The position numbers and the translations under genes are program-made. The notes under the pieces are model-generated. The model saw nothing but the letters and a program-made list of their open reading frames with translations, was not told where the DNA came from and made no database searches. Positions 10,315 to 18,161 of a stretch of DNA of 64,000 nt are shown here, piece by piece (position 1 is the first letter of the stretch; every line of letters begins with the position of its first letter). The stretch is taken from assembly GCF_017349075.1 (NCBI RefSeq), contig NZ_JAFMOF010000003.1, positions 62,001-126,000 on the forward strand, read 5' to 3'. Source of the stretch: Streptomyces triculaminicus. Lineage in GTDB: Bacteria; Actinomycetota; Actinomycetes; Streptomycetales; Streptomycetaceae.

Positions 10315-11631
10315 ATGTCCCAGTTCCAACGTCAAGGCAACACGTTGTTCGTCGCCGCTCGCCTGCGATGCGGGTGGCATTCGCAGGCCGACGTCGCCAA
10401 TGCGTACAGATGCCACGCTGAGGCACTGGGGGAGTCGGCGAGCATCACAGCGCGTCAGGTCCGGCGGTGGGAGTCCGCAACGCCCGGATGGCCCAACAGA
10501 GTCGCGCGCCGGATTTTGCAGAGCATGTTCGGTGTCCCGCTGGAGGAACTGGGGTTCGTGCCGTTGCGAGCGAAGCCCGAATCCGCTGTCACGCCAGTGC
10601 ATGACCTCAAGGAGGAGCCGGTGCGCCGACGTACGTTCCTCGGCGGTGTCCTGGCGGGTGCAGCACCGTTGCTCGACCCACCTGCCCTGGATCATGTGAC
10701 TGCCGCCATCGCCAACGCCCGCCGATACGCCGACCGTCACCTTGTCACCCATCTGAGTGCCACTCTGGATGAAGCGGGCCGCGCCGATGGCAGAGCCGGG
10801 CCCCGCCAGGTCTTGCCCGCCGCGTTGGGCATCGTCGGGTGCATCGGCGAGCTGGCACGGGATGCCCCTGGAGTCATCCGTCGGGACCTTCTCGCCGTAG
10901 GCGCCCGTGCGGCGGAGTTCACGGCGTGGCTGTACCGCGACGCGGGCGCCGCTCCCCACACCACCGCCTTCTTTCACGACCGGGCAGTCGAGTGGGCCAC
11001 CCTCAGTGGTGACGGGCCGATGCATGCGTACGTGTTGCTGCGCAAAGCGCAGGCCACCGATCGGGACGACGCGGTTCGTATGCGCGACCTCGCCCACGCG
11101 GCTGTCCACGGCCCGTGGACCCTGCCACCGCGTGCCCGTGCCGAGGCGCTCCAGCAGGAGGCCCGTGCCATGGCGCTCACCGGTGTCACCCATGACGAGG
11201 TCGCTCGAACCCTTGACCGTGCGCACGATGCCCTCGCCGAGGCGGCAACACCTGCCCAGCCGGCAACCTGCACCGGTCCGCTGTGCGCGGGCTACAACAC
11301 GGACAGGCTCATGGCCCAGAGCGCGATCTGCCACCGTGAAGCCGGACAACCCGAACGCGCCGTCGTTCTCCTGCGTCGACATCTGTCGCATGAAGCTTTC
11401 GCGCCGCGTGACCGGGCTTTCTTCACAGCCCATCTGGCCGGTGCCCTGGCCGCCGCCAGCGAGCCTGATGAAGCCGCCAGGGCCGGCTTGGCCGCCCTCC
11501 AGCTCGCCGCCGTGCCGCACTTCGGGCAGGCTCTCGGCGAGCTTCGCCGCACGGTCGCCGTGCTGGGGCCTCACGCACGGCGATCCCTGGTTAGAGAGCT
11601 CCGACGGGCGTTGACGGACCTGCCCGGCTAG
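10315..11631 (+). CDS. XRE-type helix-turn-helix regulator with TPR-like C-terminus
   Basis: A 438-residue protein. Residues about 10-75 hold a divergent XRE DNA-binding domain (LRCGWHSQADVANAYRCHAE, then ITARQVRRWES). The remaining 300 residues are Ala-rich helical pairs typical of the TPR-like domains of Streptomyces regulators. ATG 10315 is chosen because the Streptomyces-type HTH begins directly after it; upstream codons in the same frame run through the divergent promoter. Its stop TAG and the stop of the opposing hydrolase share one CTAG. Confidence 0.75.
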   Translation: MSQFQRQGNTLFVAARLRCGWHSQADVANAYRCHAEALGESASITARQVRRWESATPGWPNRVARRILQSMFGVPLEELGFVPLRAKPESAVTPVHDLKEEPVRRRTFLGGVLAGAAPLLDPPALDHVTAAIANARRYADRHLVTHLSATLDEAGRADGRAGPRQVLPAALGIVGCIGELARDAPGVIRRDLLAVGARAAEFTAWLYRDAGAAPHTTAFFHDRAVEWATLSGDGPMHAYVLLRKAQATDRDDAVRMRDLAHAAVHGPWTLPPRARAEALQQEARAMALTGVTHDEVARTLDRAHDALAEAATPAQPATCTGPLCAGYNTDRLMAQSAICHREAGQPERAVVLLRRHLSHEAFAPRDRAFFTAHLAGALAAASEPDEAARAGLAALQLAAVPHFGQALGELRRTVAVLGPHARRSLVRELRRALTDLPG

Positions 11632-12440
11632 CCGACGAGGAAGCTCGCAACCCGCTCGATGACCTCGGCCTGCCATGCCTGTGATTGAGGGTGGAGATAT
11701 TGCGGGTCCTCGTGGACGGCGAAGCCGTGCTGTGCGCCGTCCAGTTCCATGAGTTCGGCCGGGCCGCCGAAGACGCTCATGTATCGCCGGGACGACTCGA
11801 CGGGCACGAACGTGTCCTTCGTCCCGTGTACCAGGAGCACAGGTGCGCGCACCGTCGTGAGGAAGACACCCGGGTCGAGGTAGAAGACTTCGTTCAGCAG
11901 CGCGCGTCCCAGCTCGAACGGGCTCCGCTCGGTGAAGCCGTCTGTGTCGAGGGCCTTCGCGGCCTCCGGCGTGATGTAGTCGCCATCGAAATACGGGCGG
12001 CTGGAGACGTACCGCTCACGGTAGTCCAGCCTGGGGTTGAGCAGGACCAGGCGATCGATGTCGTGCGGTCTGCGCCCCGCATGCAGGGCGGCCGCGCCGC
12101 CGGAGAAGGACGCCGCGATCACATGGACGGGTACGTTCTTCCCGCTCTCCGCCCGCACATGGTCACATGCGGCGCGGATGTCATTAGTGACACCGGCGAT
12201 GGTCACCTGCTCGGGGCGGCCGCCGCTGGCTCCGTGAGCGCGTAGATCGAACCGCAGGCAGCGGATGCCGGACGATGCGAGCCCCGCCGCGAGCCGGGTG
12301 AAGAATCCGCCTTCGTTCCGGGTGACTCCGGCGCCGTGGACCAGCACGGCCAGCCCGGCTGTGGTCCCCTCCGGCGGGGTCACCGTGCCCGCCAGAGCGG
12401 TGCCGTCGAGCGATCGGAATGCCGTCTCGCGCTCAATCAT
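11628..12440 (-). CDS. Alpha/beta hydrolase
   Basis: About 270 residues with the alpha/beta-hydrolase order: oxyanion loop LVHGAGVTRNEGG, strand and turn RFDLRAHGASGG, nucleophile elbow AASFSGG (S-x-S-G-G type), acid GTKDTFVP and His GAQHGF near the end. It is cytoplasmic, with no signal peptide. The substrate is unknown; the peptidase/esterase-like S9/DUF-type hydrolases are nearest by eye. ATG 12440 (MIERETAF) is favoured over 12473 because the fold starts just after it. It is convergent with the XRE gene. Confidence 0.8.
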   Translation of the reverse strand: MIERETAFRSLDGTALAGTVTPPEGTTAGLAVLVHGAGVTRNEGGFFTRLAAGLASSGIRCLRFDLRAHGASGGRPEQVTIAGVTNDIRAACDHVRAESGKNVPVHVIAASFSGGAAALHAGRRPHDIDRLVLLNPRLDYRERYVSSRPYFDGDYITPEAAKALDTDGFTERSPFELGRALLNEVFYLDPGVFLTTVRAPVLLVHGTKDTFVPVESSRRYMSVFGGPAELMELDGAQHGFAVHEDPQYLHPQSQAWQAEVIERVASFLVG

Positions 12441-12510
12441 GGGCCGAGCGTAGTGGTCCCGATACAACGGCATGGGTGGGTCAGGGGGAATTGCTCCGGC
12501 ACCCGCGCCG

Positions 12511-12897
12511 TCACGTCCCGTCCGTAATGCCCAGTGCGGTCGCGTGGGCGTGCAGCCGCTCGGCCGCGAGGGCGGCGCCGGCGGCGTCGCCGCGCTGGGT
12601 GGCGACCACCAGGGCCTGGCCGGCCAGGGTGTGCGCCCGCTGGTGCAGGGCGGTCGGAGCCCCGGCCCCCGTCGTCGGTGCGGCCCGCAGCGGCGGGTGG
12701 CCGCTCAGGCGGTCGGCCTCGGCGGCCAGCCGGCGCGCGGCCTCGTCCAGCGCGGCGGACGGTCGTAGCGCGCGGAGCTCGTCCGTCACCGTGAGCAGGG
12801 CCGTCAGATGTCCGGCGAGCCGGATCTCCAGCTCCTCCTCGCGGGTGCGGTGGGGCCCGTGTGCGCGGACCGACTTCGTGCGGATCGGCTCGTACAT
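12511..12897 (-). CDS. Small helical protein, unknown function
   Basis: A 128-residue Ala/Arg/Leu-rich, fully helical, soluble protein with no motif I recognise. The start ATG at 12897 follows AGGAGG. It lies downstream of the aminotransferase gene on the same strand with a 49-base gap, which contains a palindrome and a hairpin that covers the ribosome site (separate entries). It could therefore be regulated independently of the aminotransferase. Confidence 0.65.
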   Translation of the reverse strand: MYEPIRTKSVRAHGPHRTREEELEIRLAGHLTALLTVTDELRALRPSAALDEAARRLAAEADRLSGHPPLRAAPTTGAGAPTALHQRAHTLAGQALVVATQRGDAAGAALAAERLHAHATALGITDGT

Positions 12898-12931
12898 GGA
12901 TGGCCTCCTGAGTTACCTCTGAAGGCCATCC
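12898..12931 (-). promoter_or_regulatory. Leader hairpin masking ribosome-binding site
   Basis: On the minus strand GGATGGCCT (12931-12923) pairs perfectly with AGGCCATCC (12906-12898), with a 16-base loop. The 3' arm ends at the base before the ATG and takes in part of the AGGAGG box (12910-12905), so folding should block translation of the 128-residue gene. Confidence 0.5.
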
Positions 12932-12935
12932 TAAC

Positions 12936-12950
12936 TTAGACAGAGTCTAA
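12936..12950. promoter_or_regulatory. Palindromic operator candidate
   Basis: TTAGAC-AGA-GTCTAA, 6-base perfect arms and 3-base spacer. It overlaps the stop codon of the aminotransferase gene and lies 39 bases upstream of the 128-residue gene. It is clearly more A+T-rich than its surroundings. It does not match the iron-box (TTAGGTTAGGCTAACCTAA) well. The regulator is unknown. Confidence 0.4.
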
Positions 12951-14158
12951 ACTTGGCTGTAGCCATCCAGGAAGTTGCCGATCCGGGTCACCGCTTCGGC
13001 CAGGTCCTTGGCGTTCGGCAGCGTCACCAGGCGGAAGTGGTCCGGCTCCGGCCAGTTGAAGCCCGTGCCGTGCACGACCATGATCTTCTCGGCCCGGAGC
13101 AGGTCGAGGACCATCTGCCGGTCGTCCTTGATCTTGTAGACCTTCGGGTCGAGGCGCGGGAAGGCGTACAGCGCTCCCTTGGGCTTCACGCATGTCACGC
13201 CCGGGATCTGGGTCAGCAGCTCGTGCGCGACGTCGCGCTGCTCCAACAGCCGGCCGCCCGGCAGGACCAGGTCGTTGATCGACTGCCGGCCGCCGAGGGC
13301 GGTGGCGACCGCGTGCTGCGCGGGCATGTTGGCGCACAGCCGCATGTTGGCCAGGATCGTCAGGCCCTCGATGTAGCTGTCGGCGTGGGCCTTGGGGCCG
13401 CAGACCGCCATCCAGCCGCTGCGGTAGCCGGCCACGCGGTAGGACTTGGACAGGCCGTTGAAGGTGAGCGTCAGCAGGTCCGGGGCGATGGCGGCGGTCG
13501 GGGTGTGGGTCACGCCGTCGTAGAGGATCTTGTCGTAGATCTCGTCGGAGCAGACGATCAGGTTGTGGCGGCGGGCGATCTCGGTCAGGCCGCGCAGCAT
13601 CTCGTCGTCGTAGACCGCACCCGTGGGGTTGTTGGGGTTGATGATGACGATGGCCTTGGTGCGGTCCGTGACCTTGCGCTCGATGTCGGCCAGGTCCGGC
13701 ATCCAGTCCGACTGCTCGTCGCAGCGGTAGTGCACGGCGGTGCCGCCCGCCAGCGAGACGGACGCCGTCCACAGCGGGTAGTCGGGGGCCGGCACGAGGA
13801 CCTCGTCGCCGTCGTCGAGCAGCGCCTGCATCGACATCTGGATCAGCTCGGAGACGCCGTTGCCGAGGTAGACGTCCTCGACGGACAGCTCGATGCCCTT
13901 GGTCTCGTAGTGCTGCACCACCGCGCGCCGGGCCGAGAGAAGGCCCTTGGCGTCGCCGTAGCCGTGCGCGTCGCCGACGTTGCGCAGCATGTCCTCGAGG
14001 ATCTCGGGCGGGCACTCGAACCCGAAGATCGCGGGGTTGCCGGTGTTCAGCTTGAGGATGCGGTGACCTGCCGCTTCCAGCCGCATGGCCTCCTCGAGCA
14101 CCGGGCCACGGATTTCGTAGCAGACGTTGGCGAGCTTCGTTGACTGGATCACCTGCAT
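12947..14158 (-). CDS. PLP-dependent alanine/aspartate aminotransferase (class I/II)
   Basis: About 403 residues, fold-type I aminotransferase. The PLP lysine is in NGLSKSYRVAGYRSGW (Lys238 from this start), PLP ring and phosphate contacts include NPNNPTG (about 174-180) and SDEIYDK, and the substrate carboxylate Arg is in HFRLVTLP near the end. Sequence style matches the AlaA-type glutamate-pyruvate transaminases more than classical AspC. It is cytoplasmic and links amino acid and pyruvate pools. ATG 14158 (MQVIQSTKLANVCYEIRGP) is chosen over 14167 because family members start there. Confidence 0.9.
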   Translation of the reverse strand: MQVIQSTKLANVCYEIRGPVLEEAMRLEAAGHRILKLNTGNPAIFGFECPPEILEDMLRNVGDAHGYGDAKGLLSARRAVVQHYETKGIELSVEDVYLGNGVSELIQMSMQALLDDGDEVLVPAPDYPLWTASVSLAGGTAVHYRCDEQSDWMPDLADIERKVTDRTKAIVIINPNNPTGAVYDDEMLRGLTEIARRHNLIVCSDEIYDKILYDGVTHTPTAAIAPDLLTLTFNGLSKSYRVAGYRSGWMAVCGPKAHADSYIEGLTILANMRLCANMPAQHAVATALGGRQSINDLVLPGGRLLEQRDVAHELLTQIPGVTCVKPKGALYAFPRLDPKVYKIKDDRQMVLDLLRAEKIMVVHGTGFNWPEPDHFRLVTLPNAKDLAEAVTRIGNFLDGYSQV

Positions 14159-14235
14159 GACGGCCACCCTACGGGGACGTCACACGCCCCGCGCGCCCTT
14201 TGTGGCCCGTCCGACACCCGCCCGTGCGGCGCCGC

Positions 14236-15840
14236 TCAGGCGGAGCCGGCGCGCCGGATCGTGCGCCCCGCCAGAACGTCCGTCCGGCGCCCGTCTTCCA
14301 TCGCAAAGCGTCCGGCAATCAGGACATAAGGAATGCCGGTCGGAAGTGCGCGAGGGGCTTCGAAAGTGGAGCCGGCGGCTATGGAATCCGGATCGAAGAG
14401 CACGAGGTCGGCGACGTGTCCCGGCCTCACCAGACCCCGGTCGGACAGCCCCAGCCGCCTCGCCGGCCGCGACGTGAGATGCGCCACGCACTCCTCCAGC
14501 GGCAGTACGCCCAGCTCGCGCGCGTACCGGCCGAGGTAGTGCGGAAAGGTGCCATAGGCGCGCGGGTGAGGCTTCGCGCCGTGCAGGATTCCATCGCTTC
14601 CGCCGGTGTGCACGGCGTGGCGCATGATCGCGACGACGTTCTCCTTGTGGCCGACGTGCTGCAGGATCGTCGTCCCCAACCGGTCGTCCAGCAGCAGCCG
14701 GCGGGCCGTGGCCCACGGCCGCTCGCCGCGCTCACGGGCCGTGGCCGCCACCGTCCGGCCGACGTGCGAGGCCAGGGACGGCTCGCCCACCCCCGAGACC
14801 TCGATCGCCTCCCAGTCGATGGGCACGCCGTGGCAGCCGTCCGCGCCCTCCTCCTCCATGGCGTGCCGGACGCGCTCGGCCGTCGCGTCGTCCCGCAGCC
14901 GGGCCAGCACGGCCACCGGTCCGCCCTCGCTCGCCCAGCCCGGCAGCATGGCGGCGAGCGTGGTGCAGCCGGGGGTGTAGGGGTAGGAGTCCAGGGTGAT
15001 GTCGGCGCCGGCCGCCAGGGCGGAGTCGAGGAGCGCGAGCAGCTCGGGCGCGCGCCCCTCGTTGCCCCGGAAGTTCAGGACGGCGTGGGCCAGGTGCAGC
15101 GCGCAGCCCGCCTCGCGCGCCACGGCGACCATCTCCGCGTACGCGGCGAGCGCCCCCGCCCCGTACGAGCGGTGATGCGGGCAGTAGTAGCCGCCGTACG
15201 CCGCCACGACCCGGCACAGCTCGGTCAGCTCCGCGTCGTCGGCGTACATGCCGGGCGCGTAGGTGAGCCCGGACGACATCCCCACCGCGCCCTGCTCCAG
15301 CCCCTCGGCGACCAGCCGCTTCATGCGCGCCAGCTCCTCGGCAGTGGCGGGCCGCCGCTCCCAGCCGACGACCAGCGCCCGCACCGTGCCCTGCGGCACG
15401 AGATAGGCGGCGTTGACGGCGATGCCCTGCCGGTCGAGCCGGTCCAGGTACCCGCCGACCGTGCGCCAGTCGACGCCCACGTCCCCGGCGTCGCCGTTCC
15501 AGCCGCCGATCGCCGTGTTCACCTCGGCCAGCGTGCGCGCGTCGGCCGGCGCGTACGACAGGCCGTCCTGGCCGAGGACCTCCAGCGTCACGCCCTGCGC
15601 GACCTTCGCCTCGTGCGCGGGGTCGCGCAGGAGGGCCAGGTCGCTGTGGGCGTGCATGTCGATGAAGCCGGGGCTCAGGGCGAGGCCGGCCGCGTCGAGG
15701 ACGCGGTGGGCGGTGGGCCTGCGGCCCTCGCCTTCGCGCCGGACCTCGGCGATCCGGCCGTCGGCCAGGGCGACGTCGGCACGGTGGGCCGGGGTGCCGG
15801 TGCCGTCGATGACTGCTGCTCCGCGGATGACGAGGTCCAT
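14236..15840 (-). CDS. N-acyl-D-amino-acid deacylase (amidohydrolase superfamily)
   Basis: A 534-residue metal-dependent hydrolase with the TIM-barrel amidohydrolase layout. The HxH metal motif is in GFIDMHAHSDLAL (His63, His65), with later ligands around CPHHRSYG, LHLAHAV, and the distal Asp region HTGGSDGILHG. Expected reaction: N-acyl-D-amino acid to D-amino acid plus carboxylate, in the cytoplasm. The position where D-aminoacylases usually show GNCG reads GQDG here (Asp92 in place of the Cys ligand). It pairs functionally with the upstream PLP deaminase, though a perfect hairpin separates the two. Confidence 0.88.
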   Translation of the reverse strand: MDLVIRGAAVIDGTGTPAHRADVALADGRIAEVRREGEGRRPTAHRVLDAAGLALSPGFIDMHAHSDLALLRDPAHEAKVAQGVTLEVLGQDGLSYAPADARTLAEVNTAIGGWNGDAGDVGVDWRTVGGYLDRLDRQGIAVNAAYLVPQGTVRALVVGWERRPATAEELARMKRLVAEGLEQGAVGMSSGLTYAPGMYADDAELTELCRVVAAYGGYYCPHHRSYGAGALAAYAEMVAVAREAGCALHLAHAVLNFRGNEGRAPELLALLDSALAAGADITLDSYPYTPGCTTLAAMLPGWASEGGPVAVLARLRDDATAERVRHAMEEEGADGCHGVPIDWEAIEVSGVGEPSLASHVGRTVAATARERGERPWATARRLLLDDRLGTTILQHVGHKENVVAIMRHAVHTGGSDGILHGAKPHPRAYGTFPHYLGRYARELGVLPLEECVAHLTSRPARRLGLSDRGLVRPGHVADLVLFDPDSIAAGSTFEAPRALPTGIPYVLIAGRFAMEDGRRTDVLAGRTIRRAGSA

Positions 15841-15896
15841 GCGGTGACCTCCCCCACCCCGCCCCTTCCCGAAACCGGGGCTCCGCGGCCGGATCC

Positions 15897-15935
15897 GGCC
15901 GACGGGCCGGGGGGAAGCCCCCCGGCCCGTCGGCC
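15897..15935 (-). terminator. Perfect 18-bp hairpin between deaminase and deacylase genes
   Basis: Arms 15897-15914 and 15918-15935 are perfectly complementary with a 3-base AAG loop. It lies 9 bases after the deaminase stop (minus strand) and 57 bases before the deacylase start. It is a strong terminator or RNA-stability element inside what would otherwise look like one operon. Confidence 0.75.
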
Positions 15936-15943
15936 GCTGTCGG

Positions 15944-17230
15944 CTAGAAGAACGTGCGGACGTACTCCGTCACCGTGCCGTCCGCCCACGCCAGCGGAAT
16001 CATCGGCCACTTCTCGAAGACCGTGCACGGGTGCGACACACCCAGGCCGACCCAGTCGCCGACCTCCAGGGCCTGCGCCTCATCCGCCACCGCGACGAAC
16101 GCGTGCTGGTCGGCCAGCCTCGTCACCGTCAGCCCGGTGGCCGGGCGGATGGAGCCGTCGCGGGCGGAGCGGACGACCTGGGGCTCCGGGAGGCCGAGGT
16201 CGTAGGAGACGTCGCGCTTGCCGGCGTTGAGGTAGGCCATGCCCGGCTCGGGGCGGGAGACGACCTGCGTCCACAGCCGCAGCGCGGGCTGCAGCGCGCC
16301 CTCCCCGGCGAGGCGGTTGAAGGGGGTCTTGTTCCGGTACTGCCCGTCGTCGTGGGTGACGTACGCGCCGCTGCGCAGCAGCTTGAGCACCGGTGCGGAC
16401 AGCGTGGGCAGCTGCGCGAAGACCTCGGCGACGGCGTCGAACCAGGCGCTGCCGCCCGCACTGACGACGATCTCCTCGACGCCGGCGAAGCGGCCCGCCT
16501 TGTCGAAGGCGACCGCCAGGCCGGTGAGGCGGCGCAGCCATGCCCGTACGACCTCGCCGTCGGCGTCCGGGATCTCCGCCTCGTAGCCGGCGAGGCCGAC
16601 CAGGCGGAGGGTGCCGGTGGCGGCGACGGCGTCGGCGACGCGCTCGCACTCCTCGTCGCTCCGCACGCCCGTGCGGGCGCCGTCCGCGCCGAGCTCGACG
16701 ACGACGTCGAGGGGGCGGCCGGCGCCGGCGTCGCGCAGGGCGGCGTCCATCAGTTCGACGCCGCGCACCGAGTCGACGTAGGTGACGAGCCGGAGGGCGG
16801 GGTCGGCGGCCAGCTCGGCGGCGAGCCAGCGCAGGGCGACGGCGTCGACGACCTCGTTGGCGAGGAAGATCCGCCGGACGCCGAAGGCGCGGTAGACGCG
16901 GACCTGCGCCGGGGTGGCGGCGGTGATGCCCCAGGCGCCGTGGTCGAGCTGGCGCTGGAAGAGGCGGGGGGCCATGGACGTCTTGCCGTGCGGGGCGAAG
17001 GCCAGGTCGTGCTCGGCGCTGTAGTGCTCCATGAGCGCGAGGTTGTGCTCGAGCGCCTCGGCGGAGAGGGCGAGCACGGGGGTGGTGAAGCCGCCGGTGA
17101 ACAGGGACCGGCGCTCGGCGGCCAGTTCGCCGACGGTCCGGGCGTCCGCGTCCGGGGGCAGCCCCTTGAAGCGGTGGTCCAGCCGTTCTCCGGCGAGCCG
17201 GGCGACGGCGTCGTCGGCTATGGGGGCCAT
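15944..17230 (-). CDS. PLP-dependent amino acid deaminase (D-threonine aldolase / D-serine dehydratase-like)
   Basis: A 428-residue protein of the alanine-racemase-fold type III group. The PLP lysine is in FAPHGKTSMAP (Lys83). The C-terminal dehydratase-like domain ends with SHPCTVFEKW (His400, Cys402), the conserved zinc pair of D-serine dehydratase-like enzymes. It probably deaminates or cleaves a D-amino acid released by the deacylase next door. ATG 17230 follows GGGAGACCCC; the upstream ATG at 17272 lacks such a site. No regulator gene is adjacent. Confidence 0.85.
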   Translation of the reverse strand: MAPIADDAVARLAGERLDHRFKGLPPDADARTVGELAAERRSLFTGGFTTPVLALSAEALEHNLALMEHYSAEHDLAFAPHGKTSMAPRLFQRQLDHGAWGITAATPAQVRVYRAFGVRRIFLANEVVDAVALRWLAAELAADPALRLVTYVDSVRGVELMDAALRDAGAGRPLDVVVELGADGARTGVRSDEECERVADAVAATGTLRLVGLAGYEAEIPDADGEVVRAWLRRLTGLAVAFDKAGRFAGVEEIVVSAGGSAWFDAVAEVFAQLPTLSAPVLKLLRSGAYVTHDDGQYRNKTPFNRLAGEGALQPALRLWTQVVSRPEPGMAYLNAGKRDVSYDLGLPEPQVVRSARDGSIRPATGLTVTRLADQHAFVAVADEAQALEVGDWVGLGVSHPCTVFEKWPMIPLAWADGTVTEYVRTFF

Positions 17231-17376
17231 GGGGTCTCCCGTCGGATCGTGTGCAACACCCACACCACCCACACTCTGCGATGCGGGAGGCGCTCGCGGC
17301 TGTTTAACACTCCGGCACGGACCGGGTCAACGGACCAAAGGTACGCAACGCACGCAAAGGGCCGGGACGGGCGTGC

Positions 17377-17407
17377 GGCGGTGCCGGGACGGACGCCCGG
17401 CACCGCC
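17377..17407 (-). terminator. Hairpin terminator after lipoprotein gene
   Basis: GGCGGTGCCGGG (17377-17388) pairs perfectly with CCCGGCACCGCC (17396-17407), 7-base loop, 10 bases past the stop of the minus-strand lipoprotein gene. Confidence 0.7.
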
Positions 17408-17416
17408 GTCGGCGCG

Positions 17417-17998
17417 TCAGACGGACCAGCGCTCGCTCATGGTCCTGATCTCGTCGCCCTTGGCGTTGAGCGTGACCTCGTAGACGTTGCCGTGGCAGGA
17501 GAAGGGCTCCTTGATCTGGCTGTAGTCGTTGCGCAGGCAGGCGTCGATGTGCTTCGACAGCTCCTCGCGGGTCACCTTCTTGTGGCTGCCGGAGCCCGTG
17601 GACAGCTCGGCCTTGATGTCGGCGGGGAGCTTGTAGCCCTTGGGAGTGCCGCCGTCGCCGTGGTAGATCCAGTCGTTGGGCGTGCACTTGGGCACGGCGT
17701 TGAAGGCCTCCACGACGCTGATGTCGCGGTGCAGGCCCACCTCGATCATCTTGATGCCCGCGGGCAGCGTCGGCGGCTTGCCGCAGTCGTTCTCGCCGTC
17801 GCCGCCGTCCTTACCGCCCTTGTCGCCGCCGTGGCCGGCGTGGTCGCCGCCCTTGGCGCCCTGCGACGGCTTCGCCGCCGCGGTGGCGCCCGCCGAACCG
17901 TCGCTCGCCTTGTCCTCCTCCGGCCCGCAGGCGGTGAGGCCGGCGCCGAGCGCGGTGATGAGCGCGAGTGTGCCGATGACATGCCGAGTGGAGCGCAT
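17417..17998 (-). CDS. Secreted lipoprotein, unknown function
   Basis: About 193 residues with a lipoprotein signal peptide. The basic start MRSTRH is followed by a hydrophobic core and the lipobox LTAC, with Cys24 as the lipid-modified residue. After it comes a Gly/Lys/His/Asp-rich linker (GGDHAGHGGDKGGKDGGDG) and a compact C-terminal domain with three cysteines. The protein should be anchored on the outer face of the membrane. ATG 17998 sits about 9 bases after GGGGG; the ATG three codons upstream abuts that box. Function is unknown; the His/Asp linker might bind metal, which is speculation. Confidence 0.75.
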   Translation of the reverse strand: MRSTRHVIGTLALITALGAGLTACGPEEDKASDGSAGATAAAKPSQGAKGGDHAGHGGDKGGKDGGDGENDCGKPPTLPAGIKMIEVGLHRDISVVEAFNAVPKCTPNDWIYHGDGGTPKGYKLPADIKAELSTGSGSHKKVTREELSKHIDACLRNDYSQIKEPFSCHGNVYEVTLNAKGDEIRTMSERWSV

Positions 17999-18092
17999 CG
18001 AATCCATCCCCCGTACGAAAGAAGCTTGTCGTGACCATGATTGATCGACGGTGAGTTCTACCGCAGAACGGGAGGGAGATCCAATTCCCGCC

Positions 18093-18137
18093 GGAGCCGG
18101 GCGCGGGGGCGGGATCGTCCGCCCCGCCCCCGGCTCC
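18093..18137 (-). terminator. Hairpin terminator after M14 carboxypeptidase gene
   Basis: GGAGCCGGGCGCGGGGGC pairs with GCCCCGCCCCCGGCTCC with one bulge, 25 bases past the stop at 18162. Confidence 0.6.
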
Positions 18138-18161
18138 GATCCGGGCCCGGACCCGTGCCGG

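Noticed and set aside
12936..12950. Iron-box (DmdR/IdeR) operator
   Set aside because: TTAGACAGAGTCTAA is palindromic but lacks the GGTTAGG-CTAACC core of the iron box.
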